Shown: positions 53,216 through 60,540 of the stretch, piece after piece | How positions within the stretch are numbered: position 1 is the stretch's first letter | Layout: every line of letters begins with the position of its first letter | Source of the DNA: an uncultured Collinsella sp. | GTDB taxonomy: Bacteria > Actinomycetota > Coriobacteriia > Coriobacteriales > Coriobacteriaceae | Length of the DNA stretch: 64,000 nt | Assembly (NCBI GenBank): GCA_900548265.1 | Contig: URKG01000005.1 | Span: 49,854 to 113,853, forward strand | Reading direction: 5' to 3' | Program-made: the position numbers and the translations under genes | The notes under the pieces: generated by a model | What the model was told of the DNA's origin: nothing | The model's database searches: none | The model's input: only the letters and a program-made list of their open reading frames with translations

Positions 53216-53612
53216 GGCGCTTCGCCTCTATCAGCTTGCCGATCTCCTCGGCCGCGTGCGACACGTCCGCTGCCACCTCGACCTTCTCGACGGGCTTCTC
53301 GCCTGCGGTGTCGCGAAGGAACTGAAGCGCGGCTATGTCGCCCTTCATGGCCTTCCTGGCGACCTTGAGCACGCTTATCTCGGAGACCGTGAGCTTGCGG
53401 TCGGGGTAGTCCTCGAAGGACATCCCCTCCAGCTCGTCCAGCTCGGCGTCGGTGCCCTCGAACGGCATGTGCAGCACGGTCTTGGCGATCTCCTGCAGCT
53501 GCTTCTTCTCGCGGCGCTTCTTGGCGGCGGCCTTGCCGGCCTTCGAGGCAGCGGCCCGGCGCTGCTCGGGCGTCTGGTCGCGCTTCGGCTTGATGAGGTT
53601 CTGGTCGTTCAT
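53199..53612 (-). CDS. candidate terminase small subunit (DUF5681-like)
   Basis: It has 137 residues with a basic N-terminus (AAASKAGKAAAKKRREKK) and helical segments (SEISVLKVARKAMKGDIAA). Directly before terL, the standard small-subunit position. One of two neighbouring candidates, so assignment is tentative. Confidence 0.6.
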   Translation of the reverse strand: MNDQNLIKPKRDQTPEQRRAAASKAGKAAAKKRREKKQLQEIAKTVLHMPFEGTDAELDELEGMSFEDYPDRKLTVSEISVLKVARKAMKGDIAALQFLRDTAGEKPVEKVEVAADVSHAAEEIGKLIEAKRHADKG

Positions 53613-53614
53613 GG

Positions 53615-53854
53615 CTAGTCCTCGAACGTGAGGCCCATGAAGCGCAGGCGCTTGTCAAGCTCGGCGAGCGCGCCGAAGTCGTTGGAGCCGTACACGAGGG
53701 CGTGGACGATGGCGGTGTCCATGACGTACTGCCACTGGCGCTCGTCCCAGCGGTCGCTGCAACGGTCGTCGCGCCACGCGTTGAACCATGTGACGGTCTC
53801 GGCGGGCCAGTCTGTGTCGGTGGGAAGTGTGGGCTTCTCTCGCTTGGCTGCCAT
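53615..53854 (-). CDS. small terminase-like protein
   Basis: It has 79 residues (DWPAETVTWFNAWRDDRCSD, then DTAIVHALVYGSNDFGAL). The Trp-rich N-terminal helix pattern resembles actinobacterial phage TerS proteins. GAGGAGTG upstream of 53854. Could act with the following gene. Confidence 0.55.
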   Translation of the reverse strand: MAAKREKPTLPTDTDWPAETVTWFNAWRDDRCSDRWDERQWQYVMDTAIVHALVYGSNDFGALAELDKRLRFMGLTFED

Positions 53855-53891
53855 GCGTTCACTCCTCTCTGTTTTGCTTTGACGATGGAAA

Positions 53892-53920
53892 GGGCCAGCG
53901 CCTTATGATCGCGCTGGCCC
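53892..53920 (-). terminator. hairpin after the 33-residue basic gene
   Basis: Perfect ten-base-pair stem (53892-53901 with 53911-53920) and nine-base loop; only TTTCC follows on the minus strand, so termination would be weak. Confidence 0.4.
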
Positions 53921-53931
53921 TGGGTTCCCCC

Positions 53932-54033
53932 TTAGTAGGAGGAGCGGCCGGAAGAGCTGCCGCGACCGCGATTGAACGCGTAGCGCACTCGGTTGGCGAT
54001 GTTTCCCGCTGCGCGGCGAATACGACCGAACAT
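53932..54033 (-). CDS. 33-residue basic peptide
   Basis: MFGRIRRAAGNIANRVRYAF and a Gly/Arg/Ser-rich end (GRGSSSGRSSY). It has a strong ribosome site (GAGGAGG, five bases before ATG) and its own flanking terminators, so it is likely translated. Role unknown. Confidence 0.6.
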   Translation of the reverse strand: MFGRIRRAAGNIANRVRYAFNRGRGSSSGRSSY

Positions 54034-54056
54034 GCCTGCCTCCTCTCGTTTTCGGG

Positions 54057-54084
54057 AACAAAAAAGGCGTCCCGAAGGACGCCT
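54057..54084 (-). terminator. intrinsic terminator before the packaging genes
   Basis: Nine-base-pair stem AAGGCGTCC/GGACGCCTT with a four-base loop, followed by TTTTTGTT on the minus strand. Confidence 0.75.
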
Positions 54085-54112
54085 TGATTTTCCTATGCGC
54101 GTGAGATTGGCC

Positions 54113-54691
54113 TTAGGCCTCAAGGGCCTCAAGGATCTTCGACCCGTCCATGTACAGGTCGCCGTACTTCGCCAGGGCATACTCCCTGATGAAGCTTTCG
54201 AGGTCGTCGGAGTCGCGGAACACGCACACGACGTAGTAGGCGCTGCTCCAAACGTTGTCGTAGTAGGGCTTAACCTCAAGCGACTCGAACGCCTTGAGTA
54301 TGGCATCGGCCTCGGCGAAGCTGTCGCCTTCGAGGCTGTCGGTGGTCTCGACCGAATCGAGCGGGTTCGGCATCGGCGTGCCCTTCTGCTCCTTCGGCTT
54401 GAACTGCCGCTTGTTCTGAAGGCCTATGCGCTCCTCGAACACGGGGCGGATTACGTCGCCGAACGTCCAGCCCTCGGCATCGGCCTTGACCAGATCGGCG
54501 AAGCGCCCGCGCTCCTCGGCGTCATGGAAGCAGAAGCAGATCCAGAAGCCGGAATCGACGGCCATCTGAAAGCGCTTCTCCTCGCGCTTCTCGCGGTCTC
54601 GGTAGCTTTTCTGGTGGTCGGTCAGCTGCGCTTCCTCGGCCGCCTTAGCCTCTTTACGCGCCTTCTGCGGCTTCTCAAACTTAAAGCCCAT
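54113..54691 (-). CDS. partner of the PAPS-reductase-like protein, with internal duplication
   Basis: It has 192 residues. A Lys/Glu-rich N-terminus (1-40) precedes two similar units: FWICFCFHDAEERGRF around residue 50 and YYVVCVFRDSDDLESF around 155. Each has a hydrophobic/Cys strand followed by an acidic Asp/Glu-rich helix. Overlaps the PAPS-reductase gene by 11 bases, so both are made together. Function unknown. Confidence 0.6.
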   Translation of the reverse strand: MGFKFEKPQKARKEAKAAEEAQLTDHQKSYRDREKREEKRFQMAVDSGFWICFCFHDAEERGRFADLVKADAEGWTFGDVIRPVFEERIGLQNKRQFKPKEQKGTPMPNPLDSVETTDSLEGDSFAEADAILKAFESLEVKPYYDNVWSSAYYVVCVFRDSDDLESFIREYALAKYGDLYMDGSKILEALEA

Positions 54692-55391
54692 AGTGCTCCC
54701 ACCTCTTCTCGTCTGCCTCGATGAACGGGTACCACTTCTTGACCACGGCGAAATCGTCGGGGCGCTTCTCGCGCAGGGGCTTCATGAAGCGCATGTCCAG
54801 GCCGTCGAAGCTGCGCCCGAACAGCTCGTAGTCCGGAGGCAGGCCGATGCCCCTGCGGGCGATCGCATCCATGACCTCTGCCTTCGTCCAGTCCGCAACC
54901 ACCGAGGCCTTGTGCGTGGTCTGCTTCATGAGGCCGTGCTTGGTGAGGCTGGCTCGACGGTACGGGTTGTCGCAGGCGCGCACGCCGTCGCAGAACCACG
55001 TGTCATCGGGCAGGCCGAGGTCTTCGAGGATGTAGGGGCGCATGTCGTCGTAGCTGTAGACCGGCATGTTCGCGGCCTCGATCACGTCGCAGTGCGCCGG
55101 GCTTTGGAACACGCAGTTGTTGAGCGTCCTCGACCATCTGGGGTGCGGGTACTGGTGTATCTTCGCGCCGAACACTTTCTCGATGGTTCGCACGTTCTGC
55201 TCGACCATCGGAAGGCCCGGGATAGACCAGTAGTAGATCGGCACGACCTCTATACCCTCGTCCTCAAGCGCCACCCAGGCGGCCAGCGAGTCCTTGCCCA
55301 GCGAGCAGGAAAGCACCACGGGGCGTCCTTCCGCCTTGAGCCGCTTGCGAATCTCGGCGCTAGTCGGCTGGCCCTTGATTATCGTCGGCAT
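54681..55391 (-). CDS. PAPS-reductase-like (PP-loop) protein
   Basis: Adenylate-forming PP-loop family (phosphoadenylyl-sulphate reductase/DndC type). The ATP loop SCSLGKDSLA is near residue 30. Several Cys residues (CVFQSPAHCD, WFCDGVRACD) could form a disulphide or metal site. It has 236 residues. Overlaps the regulator gene by 32 bases. Common in phages near the packaging end; substrate unknown. Confidence 0.75.
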   Translation of the reverse strand: MPTIIKGQPTSAEIRKRLKAEGRPVVLSCSLGKDSLAAWVALEDEGIEVVPIYYWSIPGLPMVEQNVRTIEKVFGAKIHQYPHPRWSRTLNNCVFQSPAHCDVIEAANMPVYSYDDMRPYILEDLGLPDDTWFCDGVRACDNPYRRASLTKHGLMKQTTHKASVVADWTKAEVMDAIARRGIGLPPDYELFGRSFDGLDMRFMKPLREKRPDDFAVVKKWYPFIEADEKRWEHYGL

Positions 55392-55614
55392 CTTCGCTCC
55401 TCTCCGTTATCTCGATGGGTTCGCCCATTCCGTTCAACGTCAGCTTAAAGCCCATGTGAGAAGCCATGAGCGCGAGGTTTCCCGCGCCTAGGTCGGAACC
55501 TTGTTTGATCGTATTCTGAACGTAGTTCCTGCTCTTGCCCATGGCCTTTGAAAGCGCGTACATGCTCATGCCGGAACGGTCGAGCATTTCTTTAAGCGCC
55601 TCAGTCGGTGTCAT
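55360..55614 (-). CDS. XRE-type helix-turn-helix regulator
   Basis: It has 84 residues. The HTH lies at about 15-35 (YALSKAMGKSRNYVQNTI). Start at 55614 with GGGAGG upstream; the longer frame to 55710 is not favoured. It begins the late minus-strand module beside a repeat-rich control region, so it probably binds there. Confidence 0.75.
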   Translation of the reverse strand: MTPTEALKEMLDRSGMSMYALSKAMGKSRNYVQNTIKQGSDLGAGNLALMASHMGFKLTLNGMGEPIEITERSEDADDNQGPAD

Positions 55615-55835
55615 GCAACCTCCCTTCATGCCTTGATCTGATCCCCTGATGATACAGCAATAGCAATAGGGATACAACAATAGCAATTGTGCAGGTATTG
55701 TGTAGAACAATAGCTATTGTGCATTGTGCCTATAGCACACTAATTATTGTGCAATAATTCAGTTGTCAGCAATGAGGGCCACAAAGCCCACAGAGCTAGC
55801 AAGCAGCTTTAGAACCGAATAAGGAGGCTACAGAG
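55615..55835. promoter_or_regulatory. divergent control region with operator repeats
   Basis: Palindromes based on CAATA/TATTG: a perfect 14-base palindrome ACAATAGCTATTGT at 55707-55720; a near copy ACAATAGCAATTGT at 55677-55690; ATTATTG/CAATAAT around TG at 55743-55758; TATTGT/ACAATA at 55696-55712; a half copy at 55659-55669. It is AT-rich and separates the minus-strand regulator from the plus-strand run, so it is a likely repressor-operator and promoter region. Confidence 0.7.
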
Positions 55836-56369
55836 ATGGCAGAGCAGCAGAGTTTAGATCTGGTGGTAAGTGGTCAGCTGGTGAGCAACCACACGATCCT
55901 AGCCATAGTTGAGGGTATGCGAGCACGAGGCTACTTCAGAAAAGGCCCCCAGGGCCGAAAGGATGGCCTAGAGCTTGCAACAGCCTTGAAGCTTGTAAAC
56001 GAGTACATGGCTTTTCCAGAGCTTGGCAGGTACACAGTAGAGGCCACGAAGCACAGGCCAATTAACGAGATCCCCCGAGCCGATTACGAGCAAGTGGAGA
56101 TCATGAGGGCTTGCGATAACTACCTTGCACAGGTAACCGAGGCATTCAAGGCCAACAGCGACGAAGAAGCCATTATTTACATGGTGAAAGACCTTCGAAA
56201 GCAGGTCATAGCCGATGGCATCGAGTCCGGGGCCTTGAAGGTTCGAAAGTACTTCGGCAAGCATGGCTTTTACTACATGGACGATCAGGGCAAGTGGCAG
56301 AACGCCAAGGCCATTGATTGGAACATCGGCGAAACGAACCCCATCAGACCAGCAGAGCAAGCAGCCTAA
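55836..56369 (+). CDS. unknown phage protein, 177 residues
   Basis: First gene of the plus-strand run, with AAGGAGG before the ATG. Mixed helical sequence (EYMAFPELGRYTVEATK, then YMVKDLRKQVIADGIE). Probably early and non-structural, as it is divergent from the late genes. No family recognised. A GC hairpin follows at 56378-56400. Confidence 0.55.
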   Translation: MAEQQSLDLVVSGQLVSNHTILAIVEGMRARGYFRKGPQGRKDGLELATALKLVNEYMAFPELGRYTVEATKHRPINEIPRADYEQVEIMRACDNYLAQVTEAFKANSDEEAIIYMVKDLRKQVIADGIESGALKVRKYFGKHGFYYMDDQGKWQNAKAIDWNIGETNPIRPAEQAA

Positions 56370-56377
56370 AGCAAGCA

Positions 56378-56400
56378 GGAGGCCCCGAGAAGGGGCCTCC
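56378..56400 (+). promoter_or_regulatory. intercistronic hairpin 1
   Basis: Perfect nine-base-pair stem GGAGGCCCC/GGGGCCTCC with a five-base loop and no U-tract, between two plus-strand genes. Confidence 0.5.
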
Positions 56401-56426
56401 CACAACAACACACAGGAGATCATACC

Positions 56427-56762
56427 ATGCAGAAGCTACTCACGAAAGAGCTGCAGAAGAAGCTCCCGCCCCTTTACTCACAGGACGGCAAGAAGGCCGA
56501 CACGATCGTGTACGGCCACTGGTTCAGCTGCATAAACGGCTGGGACCTATACGCCACCGAGTACGACGAGGAGACGGGCGACATGTTCGGGTTCGTCTTC
56601 GGGGCGGTCCCCGAGATTGGCTACTTCAACCTGGCAGAGCTCGAGGAGATCAACAGGAAGTACGGCATGAACTTCTTCGAGCGCGAGACCTACTTCACGC
56701 CGAAGAGGGCAATCGAGATCCCGAGGATAGCCGAGGCATTCGGCTACCTATGGGAAAAGTAA
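56427..56762 (+). CDS. DUF2958-family protein
   Basis: It has 111 residues: LLTKELQKKLPPLYSQDGKK at the N-terminus and then a GHWFSCINGWDLYATEYDEE segment, a clear match to DUF2958, found in phages and mobile elements. Function unknown. A GC hairpin follows at 56775-56795. Confidence 0.85.
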   Translation: MQKLLTKELQKKLPPLYSQDGKKADTIVYGHWFSCINGWDLYATEYDEETGDMFGFVFGAVPEIGYFNLAELEEINRKYGMNFFERETYFTPKRAIEIPRIAEAFGYLWEK

Positions 56763-56774
56763 CGGACAACTACC

Positions 56775-56795
56775 GGGAGGGGCCTCGCCCCTCCC
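56775..56795 (+). promoter_or_regulatory. intercistronic hairpin 2
   Basis: Perfect nine-base-pair stem GGGAGGGGC/GCCCCTCCC with a three-base loop and no U-tract. Confidence 0.5.
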
Positions 56796-56812
56796 ATTAA
56801 GGAGGCTACAAG

Positions 56813-57466
56813 ATGGAGCGAGAGAGGATTATCGAGAAGATCAAGAAGCTGCGCGAGCACAGCGTCGAGAACGGCTGCAACGAGGCCGAGGCGATCCAGT
56901 TCGCCCTCAAGGCCCAGAAGCTCATCGCGGACAACGACGTGGAGGAGTGGGAGCTTGCCGACGAGGTGAAGCGGGTGACCGAGACCACCACCGGGTGGAC
57001 GGCAAAGGCGTGGGCGCCGAGCCTCGCACTGGCGATCGCCGACAACTTCAGGTGCAAGGTCTACCAGCACCGGGTGACCGAGCGGAAGTACGAGTTCCAC
57101 TTCGTCGGCTACAAGGCCGACAGCGAGGCGGCCGAGATCGTCTACACGAACCTGCTCGAGGTCTGCCATAGGCTCGCCGGCGAGTACCAGGACTTCGCCT
57201 ACACCGACCCGGACGCCTACTCGAACTTCGTCATCGGGTTCGTCGCCGGGGTGCGGGCGGAGCTCGAGAAGCAGTGCTTCGAGCTGATGATCGTCTGCCC
57301 GAAGGAGGTCGAGGACTACTTCGACGGCCTCGGCCTGCGTGACTCCCACAGGAGGGGCCTCCGGGCCTCCAACAGCGACAGCATAAGCCGAGGGATGCAG
57401 CAGGGCCGCGACGCGGTGAGGAGCCGCCGCGTGGAGGCACCGAGGGGCAATCTCCTCCCGGCATAG
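56813..57466 (+). CDS. DUF2786-family protein
   Basis: It has 217 residues. The N-terminal ERIIEKIKKLREHSVENG with NEAEAIQFALKAQKLI is the DUF2786 helix pair seen in phage proteins; the rest (AWAPSLALAIADNFRCKVYQ) is typical of its longer members. Function unknown. Ribosome site AAGGAGG. Confidence 0.85.
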   Translation: MERERIIEKIKKLREHSVENGCNEAEAIQFALKAQKLIADNDVEEWELADEVKRVTETTTGWTAKAWAPSLALAIADNFRCKVYQHRVTERKYEFHFVGYKADSEAAEIVYTNLLEVCHRLAGEYQDFAYTDPDAYSNFVIGFVAGVRAELEKQCFELMIVCPKEVEDYFDGLGLRDSHRRGLRASNSDSISRGMQQGRDAVRSRRVEAPRGNLLPA

Positions 57467-57476
57467 CGACAGCACA

Positions 57477-57501
57477 GGGGCAGGGCTACAGGCTCTGCCC
57501 C
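57477..57501 (+). promoter_or_regulatory. intercistronic hairpin 3
   Basis: Seven-base-pair stem GGGGCAG/CTGCCCC with an 11-base loop, no U-tract. Confidence 0.4.
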
Positions 57502-57523
57502 GATCATTAGAGAGGAACAAACG

Positions 57524-57847
57524 ATGAAGGTAAAACCGGGCGATATTTTCGAGTGCGAGGGAAGTTTCTACCAGACCATCAGGGCCACAGCGAAAACAGC
57601 GACGATCAGGCCCATAGAGGGTACGTTCGAGGGGTGCGCAGACCCCTACGGGTGGGAGCGCAAGTACCTCCCGGTGCCCGGTCGCTTCACCAGCGACCCA
57701 TGGATGGGCAGGGAGAGGAGCGAGAGAGGGCAGCGCCTCAAGCTCCACGACTCGACGCGGAACGGAGATCGCCCCGAGCTCCACATGGGATACCGAACCC
57801 TGACCCTATGGGACGGAACCCCGAGCATATGCGACACCTACAACTAA
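57524..57847 (+). CDS. unknown phage protein, 107 residues
   Basis: Begins with KVKPGDIFECEGSFYQTIRA, a beta-type start, and continues to SRKYLPV-like charged strands and a Tyr-rich end. No family recognised. Plus-strand early run. Confidence 0.5.
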   Translation: MKVKPGDIFECEGSFYQTIRATAKTATIRPIEGTFEGCADPYGWERKYLPVPGRFTSDPWMGRERSERGQRLKLHDSTRNGDRPELHMGYRTLTLWDGTPSICDTYN

Positions 57848-57857
57848 GGAGAGTGCA

Positions 57858-58079
57858 ATGCGCAACTCAAGGAGATACACCTGCACCATAAGATGCAGCG
57901 GCGGCTTCGACGGAGGCTGCGGCGGCATCTACGAGAGGGAGCACAGCTACTACTCGACACACGAGGAGGGCAGCAAGGCAAACGAGGAGGACGCCATAGC
58001 CGCATGGCACAGGCGGAACGGCTGCACAGGTTGGTGCGAGGTCGTGCCGGGGACTGCGAGAACCAACGAGGAGGGCTAG
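57858..58079 (+). CDS. small cysteine-rich protein
   Basis: It has 73 residues with Cys at CTIRCSGGFDGGCGG and NGCTGWC, and a YEREHSYYSTHEEGS middle. May bind metal through CxxxC-type pairs. Start 58 bases upstream of the next gene's overlap. Function unknown. Confidence 0.5.
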   Translation: MRNSRRYTCTIRCSGGFDGGCGGIYEREHSYYSTHEEGSKANEEDAIAAWHRRNGCTGWCEVVPGTARTNEEG

Positions 58080-58081
58080 CG

Positions 58082-58207
58082 ATGAAAACACGAGAGCCGA
58101 AACAGTGGTCAGAGCTCCTGAAGATCTTGAGGGATGCAAGGAAAGAGCTTCAGCAGGCCATAGAAGCCGAGAAACCCATAACCGAGGGCATCGAGTACCA
58201 CCGATAG
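58082..58207 (+). CDS. 41-residue helical peptide
   Basis: KTREPKQWSELLKILRDARK and then ELQQAIEAEKPI, a strongly amphipathic helix. Ribosome site GGAGG overlaps the stop of the upstream gene. Last gene of the plus-strand run. Confidence 0.5.
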   Translation: MKTREPKQWSELLKILRDARKELQQAIEAEKPITEGIEYHR

Positions 58208-58210
58208 CAG

Positions 58211-58242
58211 AAAGGCCCCTAGAAGCGATTCTAGGGGCCTTT
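58211..58242. terminator. bidirectional terminator
   Basis: Perfect 14-base-pair stem AAAGGCCCCTAGAA/TTCTAGGGGCCTTT with a four-base loop, and T-rich flank on the plus strand. It ends both converging transcripts (58207 plus, 58262 minus). Confidence 0.85.
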
Positions 58243-58261
58243 TCTCATGCCTTCAGGGCCT

Positions 58262-58381
58262 TTAGATCAGGCCCCAGATACCGGCAACCCAGCGAAGGAG
58301 CAGTGAGCAGATACCGATAACTAGCAACGACACCGCCACGATACTTCCGATATACACGACAGCGGCGATTAACTTCTGCAT
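58262..58381 (-). CDS. 39-residue membrane peptide
   Basis: One hydrophobic helix (LIAAVVYIGSIVAVSLLVIG) and a second short stretch (CSLLLRWVAGIW). Last gene of the minus-strand early run, just before the shared terminator. Role unknown. Confidence 0.5.
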   Translation of the reverse strand: MQKLIAAVVYIGSIVAVSLLVIGICSLLLRWVAGIWGLI

Positions 58382-58386
58382 CCGGT

Positions 58387-58800
58387 TCACTTCAGGCCCC
58401 CGATCTTGGCCTTGAGCTTGCCCAGAACCCCACGGGGCGAGGGCACCGGCACGAACACGTAGCGCCTGCACCCCTCGCGCCCGCAGGCGTGTGGATAGGG
58501 CCTCTCGCCGGTGATGCGCCCGCGGGCGCGGTTCCTGTCCTCGCAGTCCTCCATGTCGAGGCGCATGTCGTCGCGGCCCATGGCCTTGGCGAGGTTCGCC
58601 GTTGCCTGGATGACGTCGGCGCACTCCTCGATGAGCACCTGGGCGCTCTCGAACTTGGCGTCCTCTCCCTGGAGGCTGTCCCATGCCTGCCAGGCGTTAT
58701 AGACCTCGGATGCCTCCCCTAGCACCTTCAGCGCCAGCTCCTTGTCGGGCCTCACGCCGTCGAACGTGGCGACGCTGCCGACGATAACGCAATCCTGCAT
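58387..58800 (-). CDS. MazG-like nucleotide pyrophosphohydrolase
   Basis: It has 137 residues from the ATG at 58800 (GGAG upstream). Helices with EASEVYNAWQ and IEECADVIQATANLAKAMG carry the acidic ExxE/ExxxD metal pattern of all-alpha NTP pyrophosphohydrolases. Likely cleans or alters the nucleotide pool during infection. A Cys pair follows near residue 108. Confidence 0.75.
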   Translation of the reverse strand: MQDCVIVGSVATFDGVRPDKELALKVLGEASEVYNAWQAWDSLQGEDAKFESAQVLIEECADVIQATANLAKAMGRDDMRLDMEDCEDRNRARGRITGERPYPHACGREGCRRYVFVPVPSPRGVLGKLKAKIGGLK

Positions 58801-58801
58801 A

Positions 58802-58912
58802 TCAAACTCCAATCAACAGGCGGGCGAGCGACACGGCCGCCCACACCGCCACTGCATCAATGATCAGGGCCGCCGCCAGAACGAGCAGGCAGCCCCAGTT
58901 GACGTTTCTCAA
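58802..58912 (-). CDS. 36-residue membrane peptide
   Basis: TTG start with a GGGGG site; one hydrophobic helix (CLLVLAAALIIDAVAVWAAV). It fills the gap before the MazG-like gene. Tentative. Confidence 0.35.
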   Translation of the reverse strand: MRNVNWGCLLVLAAALIIDAVAVWAAVSLARLLIGV

Positions 58913-58921
58913 GAACGCCCC

Positions 58922-59041
58922 CTAACCGCAGGCGAGCAGGGCCAGCAGGGCCAGCCCCGTCGCGAGCATCCGAACGGTCCAGGCCTCGACGGCCAGGACT
59001 CCGAGCAGGAGGGCGAGCGCCGAGGCGGTCAGCAGTCGCAT
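58922..59041 (-). CDS. 39-residue membrane peptide
   Basis: MRLLTASALALLLGVLA and a second hydrophobic helix (MLATGLALLALLACG). Its ATG lies inside the end of the upstream Cys-rich gene, so it could be coupled. Tentative. Confidence 0.4.
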   Translation of the reverse strand: MRLLTASALALLLGVLAVEAWTVRMLATGLALLALLACG

Positions 59042-59328
59042 CGCTCGCACGTGTCCTCCTGCATGTCCTTATAGTGGTCGACGATCCAGTCGCGAGCCCA
59101 GCACGCCGCGTGCCACTCGGCGCCGGGGTCGTCCGTCCCGACGTTCGGGTCGTTCTCGAACGCCTCCTCGAACTCGAGCTCGCAGATGCCGTAGTCGCAG
59201 CATCCCTCGAGCAGGTGCGAGCATTCGCCACAGGTCCTCGGCTCCTCCCTGTTCCACGGTGCGCCGGGGTCGCCCTCGAAGCATCCCGGCGGTAGGTTCC
59301 AGCCGCTTCCCGGCTCATATCCCGCCAT
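59029..59328 (-). CDS. cysteine-rich phage protein, 99 residues
   Basis: Ten Cys in groups: CFEGD, TCGECSHLLEGCCDYGIC, and CERCDC at the end. The middle (EFEEAFENDPNVG) is acidic. Suggests two zinc-binding knots. Overlaps its neighbours; strong ribosome site GGAGGGG. Function unknown. Confidence 0.55.
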   Translation of the reverse strand: MAGYEPGSGWNLPPGCFEGDPGAPWNREEPRTCGECSHLLEGCCDYGICELEFEEAFENDPNVGTDDPGAEWHAACWARDWIVDHYKDMQEDTCERCDC

Positions 59329-59552
59329 CAGGCCCCCCTCCTTGTCGTAATCCGCCCGTACTCACCAGCGGGCGTCAAAAACCCCTCGAACTGCCACGGA
59401 TTGATTGAGATCCGGGGCGGGCCAATCTGGAAAGACGGGAACTGGCAGTCCTTCCAGCCGTTTTTGCGGCGCTGGTTGTCTCCACCGCAAGACTCGGCGG
59501 CATAGCACGCCCTGCAGCGCTCGGGAATCTCGCTGTCCTCCACGCCGGTCAC
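59328..59552 (-). CDS. cysteine-rich phage protein, 74 residues
   Basis: GTG start with GGAGGGGC. Cys spacing CRACYAAESCGG and KDCQF at the middle; the C-terminal half is aromatic (INPWQFEGFLTP). Overlaps the upstream gene by 4 bases. Unknown function. Confidence 0.5.
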   Translation of the reverse strand: MTGVEDSEIPERCRACYAAESCGGDNQRRKNGWKDCQFPSFQIGPPRISINPWQFEGFLTPAGEYGRITTRRGA

Positions 59553-59788
59553 TGCCCCTCCGCCTTCTCGTTCGTCCTGTCTTTCGGCCTCACGATGTCG
59601 CGCGGGTCTTCGCCCATCGCCTCCGCCAGATTGAGCAGCAGGTTCATCTTTACTTCCCTGCCGTCGCGGATGGCATGGCCCAGGCTGCTGAGGTTGACGC
59701 CCGCCTCACGAGCCAGCTGCTTGAGCGGCACGTGGTTGTCGATTCTCCAGTGGGCGATTCTGTCTGCGTCCAGCACGTACTCGGTCAT
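59549..59788 (-). CDS. XRE-type DNA-binding protein
   Basis: It has 79 residues with an HTH at about 23-45 (LKQLAREAGVNLSSLGHAIR), then NLLLNLAEAMGEDPRDIV typical of XRE proteins. Candidate Cro/repressor-type factor of the early region. Confidence 0.75.
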   Translation of the reverse strand: MTEYVLDADRIAHWRIDNHVPLKQLAREAGVNLSSLGHAIRDGREVKMNLLLNLAEAMGEDPRDIVRPKDRTNEKAEGQ

Positions 59789-60003
59789 TCCTCCACTACC
59801 TCCGCTCCGTATATTGGACGGTCGATTAGGTCGGCGAGATGCAGCAGGTCTTTGTAGCGAGGAAACCTGTCAAATGCGCTGCAAAAGACATTGAATGCGG
59901 TGAACGGGGAGTAGTCAGGGTCGTCGTTCAGGTCGTCCTTGTGACTCTCGGCTATCTCTCGCATCTTCGCCGCAACCTCGCGGCGCTCCTCATCGGTGAT
60001 CAT
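59785..60003 (-). CDS. small phage protein paralogous to its upstream neighbour
   Basis: Its 72 residues start MITDEERREVAAKMREIAES and contain LLHLADLIDRPIY. The upstream protein starts MISDEERDDVIENL and has RLAELIDRPTC, so the two are related. The overlap of 14 bases indicates an in-place duplication. Function unknown. Confidence 0.6.
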   Translation of the reverse strand: MITDEERREVAAKMREIAESHKDDLNDDPDYSPFTAFNVFCSAFDRFPRYKDLLHLADLIDRPIYGAEVVEE

Positions 60004-60340
60004 CTATGACCACCCTCCTTCCGCACTGCGGACAATGGTTCCAGACGCCGCTCACCGGGTAGCCCTCTCCGTCCTCGACCTTGCATCCGCACTCCGAGCA
60101 CTCGAAGCCGTTGTAGGATGCACCGTCGGCGTCGATGTCGTAAATGTTGCGACATGTCGGACGGTCGATGAGTTCTGCCAGACGTCCGAACACCTCGTTC
60201 ATCTCGTGGTAGCCGTAGAACGGGTCTATCACCGTCTCGTCCAGCAGTTCGAAGAACTCCTCCTTGTAGCGGACGCGGTTCCCTTCGCAAAGGAACCGTA
60301 GGTTCTCAATCACATCGTCGCGCTCTTCGTCGCTAATCAT
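59990..60340 (-). CDS. zinc-ribbon phage protein, 116 residues
   Basis: Starts ISDEERDDVIENLRFLCEGN, with ELIDRP as in the downstream paralogue, then a zinc ribbon (CSECGCKV and HCPQCGRRVVIDD). Possibly binds nucleic acid. GAGGTGAGG upstream. Confidence 0.6.
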   Translation of the reverse strand: MISDEERDDVIENLRFLCEGNRVRYKEEFFELLDETVIDPFYGYHEMNEVFGRLAELIDRPTCRNIYDIDADGASYNGFECSECGCKVEDGEGYPVSGVWNHCPQCGRRVVIDDHR

Positions 60341-60534
60341 TCGCCCTCACCTCTCAGTAATCGACCGCAGAACGGGCAGAAATTGATAGGAGCGCTCCAT
60401 GCGCCCGGAGGGTCTACGGCGATGACGTGCTCGCCGTCGCGCGTCTTTTGAATCCACATCTCGACTTCCTCTTCGTCATCGCCGAAGTTGAAATGCGGCT
60501 TGCCGCAGTAAGGGCAGTCAGTCTGAGTTGTCAT
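60337..60534 (-). CDS. Lar-like zinc-ribbon protein
   Basis: It has 65 residues: CPYCGKPHFNF at the start and NFCPFCGRLLRG at the end, with an acidic middle. Similar in form to Lar restriction-alleviation proteins, but this is only a resemblance. Overlaps the previous gene by 4 bases. Confidence 0.55.
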   Translation of the reverse strand: MTTQTDCPYCGKPHFNFGDDEEEVEMWIQKTRDGEHVIAVDPPGAWSAPINFCPFCGRLLRGEGE

Positions 60535-60540
60535 TCGTCC

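Noticed and set aside
51473..53368. 631-residue plus-strand frame opposite TerL and portal
   Set aside because: Covers clear terminase and portal genes on the other strand.
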